Source: Rhodospirillaceae bacterium bin65
Lineage (GTDB): Bacteria > Pseudomonadota > Alphaproteobacteria > Bin65
Assembly: GCA_002238725.1 (NCBI GenBank)
Contig: MPMX01000013.1
Span: 1-64,000 of the forward strand
DNA: 64,000 nucleotides
Direction of reading: 5' to 3'
The notes beneath the pieces are model-generated. The model searched no databases. It had not been told where the DNA came from and saw only the letters and a program-made list of their open reading frames with translations. This document shows positions 25,709 through 32,654 of the stretch, piece by piece. Every line of letters begins with the position of its first letter. Position 1 is the stretch's first letter. A program made the position numbers and the translations under genes.

Positions 25709-27203
25709 CTCCCCGCCGGATGCAGCAGCCCCCGGGCATCCGCAGATAGCGACGACGAACCCGTTCGACGACGACAAGCTGCACGAGGAATGCGGCGTTT
25801 TCGGCGTTTTCGGCCACGTAGATTCGGCTGCGCTGACAACCCTCGGGCTGCACGCCCTCCAGCACCGCGGACAAGAGGCGGCAGGCATCGTCGCCTACGA
25901 TGGCGAGCATTTTCACATGCACCGCGCGAAGGGCCAGGTCGGCGACACCCTGAACGCGCCGGACGTGATCGCCCGGCTCCCCGGGTATTTGGCGATCGGC
26001 CATGTCCGCTATTCGACAACCGGCGACAGCATCTTGCGCAACGTCCAGCCGCTGTTCGCGGATTTCGCGTTCGGCGGCCTTGCAGTCGCGCAGAACGGTA
26101 ACTTCACCAACGCCCGGGCGCTGCGCGCCGCAATGGTCCGGGAGGGCCGGCTGTTCCAGTCGACGACCGATACCGAGGTGATCATCCACCTTGTCGCCAA
26201 AAGCGGCAGCGACACGCTCGTCGGCCGCGTGACGGATGCGATCCGCCATCTGGAGGGCGGCTACGCCCTGGTTCTGATCAGCCGGAAAAAGGTGATCGGG
26301 GTGCGCGATCCGCTCGGCGTCCGACCGCTGGTACTGGGCAAGCTCGACGCGAGTTACGTCCTCGCGTCGGAAACCTGCGCGCTCGATATCATCGGCGCGG
26401 AATTCGTGCGCGATATCGAACCTGGCGAAATGGTGGTGCTGGACGACAACGGCATAGACAGCCTGCGACCTTTCCCGCGCCAGGCGAGCCGGTTCTGCAT
26501 CTTCGAATATATCTATTTCGCCCGGCCGGACAGCAAGGTCGAAGGCCGCGGCGTCTACAGCACGCGCAAGGCCATCGGCGCCGAGCTGGCCCGGGAAGCC
26601 GGCGTGGACGCCGATGTCGTGGTGCCGGTGCCGGATTCCGGCGTGCCGGCGGCCATGGGCTATGCCGACGCGACCGGCCTGCCGTACGAACTCGGCATAG
26701 TCCGCAATCATTATGTCGGGCGAACCTTCATCGAGCCGGCGGACCAGATCAGGCATCTCGGCGTCAGGCTGAAACACAGTCCCAACCGCGACGCACTGGA
26801 CGGCAAGCGTGTGGTGCTGGTCGACGACAGCATCGTCCGCGGCACGACCTCGACCAAGATCGTGGAAATGATCCGTAACGCCGGCGCACGCGAGGTTCAT
26901 TTGCGCATATCCAGCCCGCCGACCGGCTATTCCTGCTTCTACGGCATCGACACGCCGGAGCGCGACAAGCTACTTGCCGCCCGGCACGACGTTGCGGAAA
27001 TGGCGGCGCTGATCGGCGTCGATTCGCTGTCCTTCCTGTCGATCGACGGGCTGCACCGGGCGATGGGCGAGGCGGCCGGGCGCAACAAGGCCGCGCCGCA
27101 ATTCTGCGACGCCTGTTTTACCGGCGACTACCCGACAGGCCTCACCGACTTCGAGGACGGATCGATCGGCAACGAACTCTCGCTGCTGGAAGAGGACGTC
27201 TGA
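25695..27203 (+). CDS. purF: Amidophosphoribosyltransferase (purine step 1)
   Basis: Forms phosphoribosylamine from PRPP and glutamine. The N-terminal Ntn amidotransferase nucleophile is C33 in HEECGVFGVFG, exposed after removal of the 32-residue propeptide. The PRPP motif VVLVDDSIVRGTTST lies in the C-terminal half. Cysteines in CIFEYIYF, YSCFYG and FCDACFTGDYP suggest the Fe-S containing, B. subtilis-like class. The start at 25695 lies within the end of cvpA, with AAAGAAG ahead; an in-frame start at 25653 is possible and would lengthen the propeptide by 14 residues. A 4-bp gap separates it from the next gene. Confidence 0.96.
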   Translation: MARSSSPPDAAAPGHPQIATTNPFDDDKLHEECGVFGVFGHVDSAALTTLGLHALQHRGQEAAGIVAYDGEHFHMHRAKGQVGDTLNAPDVIARLPGYLAIGHVRYSTTGDSILRNVQPLFADFAFGGLAVAQNGNFTNARALRAAMVREGRLFQSTTDTEVIIHLVAKSGSDTLVGRVTDAIRHLEGGYALVLISRKKVIGVRDPLGVRPLVLGKLDASYVLASETCALDIIGAEFVRDIEPGEMVVLDDNGIDSLRPFPRQASRFCIFEYIYFARPDSKVEGRGVYSTRKAIGAELAREAGVDADVVVPVPDSGVPAAMGYADATGLPYELGIVRNHYVGRTFIEPADQIRHLGVRLKHSPNRDALDGKRVVLVDDSIVRGTTSTKIVEMIRNAGAREVHLRISSPPTGYSCFYGIDTPERDKLLAARHDVAEMAALIGVDSLSFLSIDGLHRAMGEAAGRNKAAPQFCDACFTGDYPTGLTDFEDGSIGNELSLLEEDV

Positions 27204-27207
27204 AGCC

Positions 27208-27915
27208 GTGGGCGCCCTGGACGGCCGGATCGCCCTGGTCACCGGCGCGTCGCGCGGCATCGGCGCGGCGGTGGCAGAGCGTTTCGCGGCGGAAGGCGCC
27301 CGCCTGATCCTCGCCGCCCGGACCGCCGGCGCGCTGGAAGAGATCGATGACCGGATCGCGGCGGCGGCGGGAGGCGCCAAGGCGACACTGGTGCCGGTCG
27401 ACCTGGCCGACCACGAACGGATCGACGAAATGGCCGGGGCGATCGCCGAACGGTTCGGCCGGCTCGATATCCTGGTCGGCAATGCCGCCATACTGGGCGG
27501 CCTGGCGCCGCTCGCCCATGTCGAACCGGCGCGCTGGGCGGAGGCCATCGACGTCAACCTCACCGCCAACTGGCGCCTGATCCGGGCATTCGAACCGCTG
27601 CTCCGGTTGTCTTCCGCCGGCCGGGCAATTTTTGTGACCAGCGGTGTCACGCGCGGCGCTTTTCCTTATTGGGGGCCCTACGCCGCAAGCAAGGCCGCGC
27701 TGGAAGCGCTGGTCCGGACCTGGGCGGCAGAGATCGAAAAGACCGCGATCCGGGCCAACAGCGTCAGCCCCGGCATCGTGCGGACCCGGATGCGCGCCGA
27801 AGCCATGCCCGGCGAAGATCCGATGACCTTGCCGCCGCCCGAAAGCGTCGCTGGAATGTTCGTCGAGCTGGCGGCGGCGGACTGCCGGCGGAACGGGGAA
27901 ACGCTATTCGCGTGA
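27208..27915 (+). CDS. SDR-family oxidoreductase
   Basis: A 235-residue classical short-chain dehydrogenase/reductase using NAD(P)H. The nucleotide motif TGASRGIG is at 12-19, NAA at 92-94, and the catalytic S145, Y158 and K162 (YAASK). Substrate is unknown. The GTG start sits 4 bp after purF, so it closes the dnaB-purF transcription chain, and it converges on der with only 7 bp between stops. Neighbouring SDRs beside purF are common in alphaproteobacteria, without an assigned function. Confidence 0.9.
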   Translation: MGALDGRIALVTGASRGIGAAVAERFAAEGARLILAARTAGALEEIDDRIAAAAGGAKATLVPVDLADHERIDEMAGAIAERFGRLDILVGNAAILGGLAPLAHVEPARWAEAIDVNLTANWRLIRAFEPLLRLSSAGRAIFVTSGVTRGAFPYWGPYAASKAALEALVRTWAAEIEKTAIRANSVSPGIVRTRMRAEAMPGEDPMTLPPPESVAGMFVELAAADCRRNGETLFA

Positions 27916-27922
27916 ACGACCG

Positions 27923-29311
27923 TCAGGCGTTGTCCGCGTACGGGTTCTTGCCTTTTCGCAGGTGCAGGCGCAGGGGCACGCCGTCGAGACCGAACGTGTC
28001 GCGCAGGCCGTTGGCGAGATAGCGCAGATAGCTGTCCGGCAGGTCTGCCGGTTTGTTGACGAAGAGCGCGAAGGTCGGCGGCCTGGCCTTGACCTGGGTG
28101 GCATAGCGGATCCGGATCCGGCGGCCGTTCACCAGCGGCGGCTGGTGCGCGTCCTGCATCGCCTCGATCCAGCGGTTGAGCGCGCCGGTGCCGACCCGGC
28201 TGTTCCACGCAGCATCGATCTGCAGGACCGCGCCCATCAGCCGGTCGATCCCCTGCCCGTCCAGGGCGGAGATGCAGGCGAGCGGAACGCCGCGCAGCTG
28301 GCTGAGCGATTTCTCCAGGCTCTCGGTAATCTGGCGGCGCAGCTTCTGCGGTTCCGACACCATATCCCACTTGTTCGCAGCGATCGCCAGGCCGCGGCCT
28401 TCCTCCTCGACCTGCCGGGCGATCGTCAGGTCCTGCTTCTCGATGCCATGCCCGAAAGCCTGGACCGTCCGCGCGTCGATCATCAGGACGACGATGTCGG
28501 CGTATCGGATCGCGCGCCAGGTATCCATGACCGACAGCTTTTCGAGCGAACCGTCTACTTTCGCCCGGCGCCGGACCCCGGCCGTGTCGATCAGGCGGAT
28601 CGCGCGGCCGCCCTCCCGGTCCGGCCATCGCCAATCGAACGAGATGGCGTCGCGGGTGATCCCGGGTTCCGGGCCGGTCAGCACCCGCTCTTCGCCGATC
28701 AGGCAGTTGAACAAGGTCGATTTGCCGGCATTGGGGCGCCCGACGATGGCGAGCGACATCGGCCGGTCCGCAACGTCCGGGACGGTGCCGTCCTCCTCTC
28801 CGGCGGGCATTTCCAGATACGGCGCCAGAGCGTGCCGCAGGTCGTCCATGCCCAGCCCGTGCTCGGCAGAGATCGCAAGCGGTTCGCCCAGTCCGAGGCC
28901 GAAGGCGTCGAGCCGGCCCGGCTCCGCCTCCCGGCCTTCGCACTTGTTGGCGAGCAGCACGACGGGCGTGCCGGCGCGGCGCAGCAGATTGGCGAAATGC
29001 CGGTCGTCCGGCGTAACGCCGGCCCGTGCGTCGATCAGGAACAGGGCGACCGCCGCATCTTCCAGCGCACGGAGCGCCTGCGCGGCCATCCGGCCTTCGA
29101 TCGCACCGGACGCAGCCTCTTCGAGTCCGGCCGTATCGACGACCGAGAAGTGCAGGTCCTGCAGGCGCGCCGGCGCTTCCTTGCGATCGCGGGTAACGCC
29201 CGGGGTATCGTGCACCAGGGCGGCGCGGCGGCCGACCAACCGGTTGAACAAAGTGGATTTTCCGACGTTCGGCCGGCCGACTATGGCGACCCTCGCCGCT
29301 TCGGCGGACAT
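27923..29311 (-). CDS. der: Ribosome-assembly GTPase Der (EngA)
   Basis: A double-GTPase protein needed for 50S ribosome maturation. The 462 residues have two G domains with P-loops GRPNVGKST (12-20) and GRPNAGKST (191-199), each with DTAG and NKxx motifs (ANKCEG, ANKWDM). A KH-like RNA-binding domain follows at the C-terminus. Its ATG shares one base with the bamB stop (TAATG), so the two genes are translationally coupled, an order widespread in proteobacteria. Confidence 0.97.
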   Translation of the reverse strand: MSAEAARVAIVGRPNVGKSTLFNRLVGRRAALVHDTPGVTRDRKEAPARLQDLHFSVVDTAGLEEAASGAIEGRMAAQALRALEDAAVALFLIDARAGVTPDDRHFANLLRRAGTPVVLLANKCEGREAEPGRLDAFGLGLGEPLAISAEHGLGMDDLRHALAPYLEMPAGEEDGTVPDVADRPMSLAIVGRPNAGKSTLFNCLIGEERVLTGPEPGITRDAISFDWRWPDREGGRAIRLIDTAGVRRRAKVDGSLEKLSVMDTWRAIRYADIVVLMIDARTVQAFGHGIEKQDLTIARQVEEEGRGLAIAANKWDMVSEPQKLRRQITESLEKSLSQLRGVPLACISALDGQGIDRLMGAVLQIDAAWNSRVGTGALNRWIEAMQDAHQPPLVNGRRIRIRYATQVKARPPTFALFVNKPADLPDSYLRYLANGLRDTFGLDGVPLRLHLRKGKNPYADNA

Positions 29312-30663
29312 TACCGCATGGCGGTCAGGCGACCGCTGTCGTCCAAAAACAGAATCGTGCGCTGCACGATCGCCGGCGGGATGAATACGCCCCTGTCGAG
29401 CGGTATCCAGCCGATGACTTCGCCCGTATAGGGCGAGACGGCCAGAGCCTCACCATGGGATCCGGCAACCACCAGACGGTCGCCGGCCAGCACCGGTCCG
29501 GTCCAGAAGGGCCGTCCGTCGAACAGGTGATCGTCGTCGGTAAACCGGTCCAGCCGAACCGTCCAACGAACACGGCCGTCGCTGCGCCGGATTGCTGCCA
29601 GCACCGCATGGCTGGTCAGCACAAACACATAGTCGCCGGCGGCCCACGGTGTTTGCAGGCCGCTCATTTCGACATCCCACAGGCGGCGGCCGGAGCCCAG
29701 TTCGATGGCGACCAGCCGTCCCGCGTTGCTCACGGCGTAGACCACGCCGCGGTCGATCACCGGACTGGCGGTGATGGCGTTGAGGCCGAGCACCGGATCG
29801 CCGCGCTGGACCACGCCGATATTCTCCGTCCATATCGACCGGCCGGTTCCGGCCCGCAGCGCAACCAGCTCTCCGGTCGACTGCGGTGCGACGACGACGC
29901 CCTCGTCCACCGCCGGCGCCCCGCCGCCCAGAATGCCGGTCAGGGCCGCGACGCCTTCATAGTTCCACAGCTTGCTGCCGTCGCTCGCGTCATACGCGAT
30001 CACGGTATTTTCAGACGTGACGACGAACACGCGGCCATCGCTTACCGCCGGCGCCGAACGTACCGGCGCACCGGTACTGCGGCGCCACAGCACCTTGCCG
30101 TTCGACGCATCCATGGCGAGCACTTCGGCGGCGCCGGTCGCCGCAACGAGCTGTCCGTCATGAAAGCCGATACCGCCGCCGACATCGCCGTCCCGCTCCT
30201 GCCGCGGCAGGATCGACTGAGACCAAAGCCGCCGCCCGGTCTTCAGGTCGAAAGCCCGGACCCTGCCTGCCGAATCCATTGTGAAAACGCGGTTGCCGCC
30301 TGTCACCGGCTGCGCCAGCAGCCGTCGGCTCCTGGAAAGGGACAACAGGCCCTGGCGCTCCGAGCCGGACCCGGCCCTCACCGACCAGGCCGTGCGCGGA
30401 TCCTTGCCGAGCGCCAGGTGATGCATGGCGTGGTTCGGATAGCCGGCATGCTGCGGCCAGGCGGCGTTCGGTGTCGGCCGGGGCAGGACGATCCGGACAT
30501 CCGAAATTCTTATGTCGGCCCGGAGAATGCCGGCGGTCGGCAGGACGGCAAGGCGCCGGCCCTGCAGCGGCGGTTCCTCGGAATCCACAAGATTCTTGAT
30601 CGCATCGCAGCCCGCTGCGGCCAAACCGGCCGCCATGGCCAACGCAATTTTGAGCTTCCTCAT
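29311..30663 (-). CDS. bamB: Outer-membrane assembly lipoprotein BamB
   Basis: A beta-propeller lipoprotein of the BAM complex that inserts outer-membrane proteins. The 450 residues begin with a lipoprotein signal, the lipobox ending LAAAGC at C19. PQQ-like repeats fill the rest (FDLKTGRRLWSQS, MDASNGKVLWRRS, YDASDGSKLWNYE, and further copies), consistent with an eight-bladed propeller. ATG at 30661-30663 is preferred over a GTG three codons upstream because it gives a standard short n-region. It sits between the YfgM-like gene and der, the classic order. Confidence 0.93.
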   Translation of the reverse strand: MRKLKIALAMAAGLAAAGCDAIKNLVDSEEPPLQGRRLAVLPTAGILRADIRISDVRIVLPRPTPNAAWPQHAGYPNHAMHHLALGKDPRTAWSVRAGSGSERQGLLSLSRSRRLLAQPVTGGNRVFTMDSAGRVRAFDLKTGRRLWSQSILPRQERDGDVGGGIGFHDGQLVAATGAAEVLAMDASNGKVLWRRSTGAPVRSAPAVSDGRVFVVTSENTVIAYDASDGSKLWNYEGVAALTGILGGGAPAVDEGVVVAPQSTGELVALRAGTGRSIWTENIGVVQRGDPVLGLNAITASPVIDRGVVYAVSNAGRLVAIELGSGRRLWDVEMSGLQTPWAAGDYVFVLTSHAVLAAIRRSDGRVRWTVRLDRFTDDDHLFDGRPFWTGPVLAGDRLVVAGSHGEALAVSPYTGEVIGWIPLDRGVFIPPAIVQRTILFLDDSGRLTAMR

Positions 30664-30706
30664 TCCGTACACCCGTTGGCCGACACGTCCGCAACCCTGC
30701 GAACGA

Positions 30707-31414
30707 TCAGGATTCTCCCAGCATGGACAGCATTTCGCGAGCGCGCTTCTTCAGCGATCCCGGCGCGCCGTCGTCATCTGACAGCTGCTTGAATATACGC
30801 ACGGCTTCGTCTTTCCGCCTGGCCTTGCGGTGATAGTGGGCGATCACTTCCAGCGCCGTGTAGCGCCATGTCGCTTCGGCAGCGGCAAGCGGCTTCAACC
30901 GGGCGATCGCGTCGTCCGGGCGGGCGCTGTCGAGAGCGTGCAGGCCCCACAATACCGTACCGAGATCGCGGAACACCGACGCCAGCCTATCGTCGTTGGC
31001 AAGTTGGAGATAGAGCGTTGCGGCGGCTTTCGAATTGCCGGATTTTCCCACCAGTGCGGCCTGGCGCAGCCGGGCAAGCGCCGCATATCCGCCATCGGTC
31101 TCCCTCGCCAGCTTGTCGAAGACTTTTCCGGCCTGGCCATTCTTTCCGCCGGCCACGAGCGCGGCGGCAGAGGCAAACTCCACGCTCTGCACCTCCTGCA
31201 CGCTGCGGATATTACCCTTGTACCATTGCCAGCCCGCTACGCTGCCGATCGCCAGAATCGCGCAGCCGACGAAATACTGCCCGTACTTCTTCCAAGTCTG
31301 GAGATACCGCTCCTGTTTGAGTTCTTCATTCACTTCCTGAATGAAGAGCTCTCCCTCGCGGTCGATTTCCGTCTCCGGCGCGCCGCCGTCGTCCCGTTTG
31401 CGCTTGCGTGCCAA
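30707..31414 (-). CDS. YfgM-like TPR protein (ancillary Sec translocon subunit)
   Basis: A 235-residue single-pass membrane protein. After a charged cytoplasmic N-terminus come EEELKQERYLQ-type helices, one membrane span (about residues 46-64, YFVGCAILAIGSVAGW) and a periplasmic TPR-like alpha-helical domain with repeated alanine/leucine-rich helices. This matches the TPR_21/YfgM family, which in E. coli associates with SecYEG and periplasmic chaperones. Its stop is 43 bp before bamB, so it is likely the first gene of a yfgM-bamB-der operon. Confidence 0.88.
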   Translation of the reverse strand: MARKRKRDDGGAPETEIDREGELFIQEVNEELKQERYLQTWKKYGQYFVGCAILAIGSVAGWQWYKGNIRSVQEVQSVEFASAAALVAGGKNGQAGKVFDKLARETDGGYAALARLRQAALVGKSGNSKAAATLYLQLANDDRLASVFRDLGTVLWGLHALDSARPDDAIARLKPLAAAEATWRYTALEVIAHYHRKARRKDEAVRIFKQLSDDDGAPGSLKKRAREMLSMLGES

Positions 31415-31714
31415 CGATTGTCGCTCCTAGGGGGCGTCGACGAAAAAGCCCACGCGCCATCCCTCTGCCCGCGTGCCGAACCGGAAAGCGCGGTTCCCGG
31501 GAATAATGGCTGCACAGGGCGGCGCCCGACCGCCCGCATTTCCATGAACGCGCATATAGTAGGGCGGCGCCAGTGCAAGATAAACCGCGACAGGGTCGCG
31601 CGGCGGCGGCGGCCGAACCGGTTGAACACAAAAGCAACAGAAGCGATAATCCAGGGTCCGGGCCGCAGGCCCGACAATCGTCGCGGTAACGCAACGCAAG
31701 AGTGGCCTTCCAGA
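31415..31714. other. Divergent promoter region (YfgM-like / secreted protein)
   Basis: This 300-bp gap separates two outward-facing genes. It holds a hairpin CGGGCC-GCA-GGCCCG near 31660-31675 and a GC-rich CGGCGGCGGCGG run near 31600, but no RNA gene or believable small coding region. Open frames that run through it from the YfgM-like gene's complement are shadows. Confidence 0.35.
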
Positions 31715-32290
31715 ATGCCCCGGCCCTTTCGCTATCTCTCTGCCCTGCTTTTTTCCCTGTTTTTGAGCGGTCTGGCCGGATGGTCGCCTGCGGCCGCGGC
31801 GCAATGGTCGGTCGGCGACTGGACCGGGAATTCCTATGTCAACCGCGAAGGCGGCTTCAGCCACTGCATCATGTCGGCAAAGTACAACAGCGGCATCACT
31901 CTCTATTTCCTGCTCTTTCGCAATCACGATCTGTTCATCGGCGTGTCCGCACCGGACTGGTCCCTCAGTCCGCACAGTCCCTACACGATGACATTGGCGA
32001 TCGACGGCAAGGTTATCCATTCGGCCCCGGGCACGGTGCTTCGGTACGATACGAAACGGCTGTGGCTGGCGCTGGGCAAGGACGCAGAGAAACGGAAACG
32101 ACTGCGCCGCGGGCTGAAGCTTCGCTTGTTGCAAGGCAAGCGCGATTACGGTTTCCAGCTCACCGGGACAGACCGTTCCCTGAAACGGCTCGAGCAATGC
32201 GTACGGCAGGGCAATGAATCGAAGCCGCAAGAACAACCGGCGAATCCGTCGGCGCCGCCTGAGCCGGCGCCGAAGCCGCAATCGGGGTAG
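31715..32290 (+). CDS. Secreted conserved protein of unknown function
   Basis: A 191-residue exported protein. A clear Sec signal (basic start, hydrophobic core YLSALLFSLFLSGLAG, cleavage near AAAA-Q29) precedes a compact mature domain with two cysteines (SHCIMSAKY and LEQCVRQG) likely to be disulfide-bonded. The QWSVGDWTGNSYV start and the FQLTGTDRSLKRLEQCV ending recall IalB-like periplasmic proteins of alphaproteobacteria, but the match is only by eye. A proline-rich tail ends the protein. The ATG is preferred because it gives the signal peptide; upstream open frame is non-coding. It stands alone ahead of the trp leader. Confidence 0.7.
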   Translation: MPRPFRYLSALLFSLFLSGLAGWSPAAAAQWSVGDWTGNSYVNREGGFSHCIMSAKYNSGITLYFLLFRNHDLFIGVSAPDWSLSPHSPYTMTLAIDGKVIHSAPGTVLRYDTKRLWLALGKDAEKRKRLRRGLKLRLLQGKRDYGFQLTGTDRSLKRLEQCVRQGNESKPQEQPANPSAPPEPAPKPQSG

Positions 32291-32446
32291 AGAGCGTCCG
32301 CTTCCGGCGCCCGGCGGCACGGTAGGCATGTGCGGTAACAAGCAATGCAAGGCGATCCCGGCGCTTCGTGGCCACGCAAACCAGGCGGTCGTAACGCTCG
32401 GCCTATGGGCCCCATCACATTTTATCGGCACAAACGCTACGAGCGG

Positions 32447-32475
32447 TTGACCGCACCGCCGGAACGCTGTAGACG
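32447..32475 (+). promoter_or_regulatory. trp leader promoter
   Basis: TTGACC (32447-32452) and TAGACG (32470-32475) are separated by exactly 17 bp. Transcription would start about 7-9 bp later, at 32482-32484, essentially on the A of the leader peptide ATG. That would make the leader mRNA leaderless, as is known for the Sinorhizobium meliloti trpE(G) transcript. No other promoter between 32291 and 32447 looks better. Confidence 0.6.
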
Positions 32476-32483
32476 CCGCGCCC

Positions 32484-32549
32484 ATGACAGGAATCTGCAC
32501 ATCGGGCCAGTGGTGGCGGTGCGCCGGAACGGCGGCTGCTTCGGGTTGA
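32484..32549 (+). CDS. trpL: trp leader peptide with tandem Trp codons
   Basis: A 21-residue reading frame, start MTGICTSGQWWR, ending in TGA at 32547-32549. Codons 10 and 11 are consecutive TGG TGG (32511-32516). It has no ribosome-binding site, which fits translation from a leaderless transcript beginning at its ATG. It lies just upstream of an intrinsic terminator and trpE(G), so it acts as the tryptophan sensor: ribosomes stall on the Trp codons when charged tRNA-Trp is scarce. In S. meliloti the equivalent peptide and the attenuated RNA also act in trans. Confidence 0.88.
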   Translation: MTGICTSGQWWRCAGTAAASG

Positions 32550-32606
32550 TCGTGCCTCACATTTGAACCCGCACCAGGGCCGCCCCGGATGGAGAGCGGC
32601 CTTTTT
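32522..32606 (+). promoter_or_regulatory. trp attenuator: protector, antiterminator and terminator
   Basis: Three mutually exclusive pairings can be drawn. The protector hairpin is CGCCG-GAA-CGGCG (32522-32534), right after the Trp codons. The antiterminator pairs GGCGGC (32531-32536) with GCCGCC (32579-32584). The terminator pairs GGCCGC (32578-32583) with GCGGCC (32596-32601), followed by TTTTT (32602-32606). A ribosome stalled on 32511-32516 would cover the protector's left arm, freeing GGCGGC to form the antiterminator and allowing readthrough into trpE(G). This is textbook transcription attenuation. Confidence 0.88.
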
Positions 32607-32654
32607 CGATCCTGCGGTTCTCTTCCCGGCTCCCTTTCGCTCCAGGAAGAGACC

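Noticed and set aside
30830-31714. N-terminal extension of the secreted protein gene
   Set aside because: The extension runs antisense through the YfgM-like gene; the ATG at 31715 starts a clear signal peptide.
32589-32654. Upstream start for trpE(G) at 32589
   Set aside because: This ATG lies within the terminator loop of the attenuator and lacks a ribosome site; ATG at 32655 has one and fits the family N-terminus.
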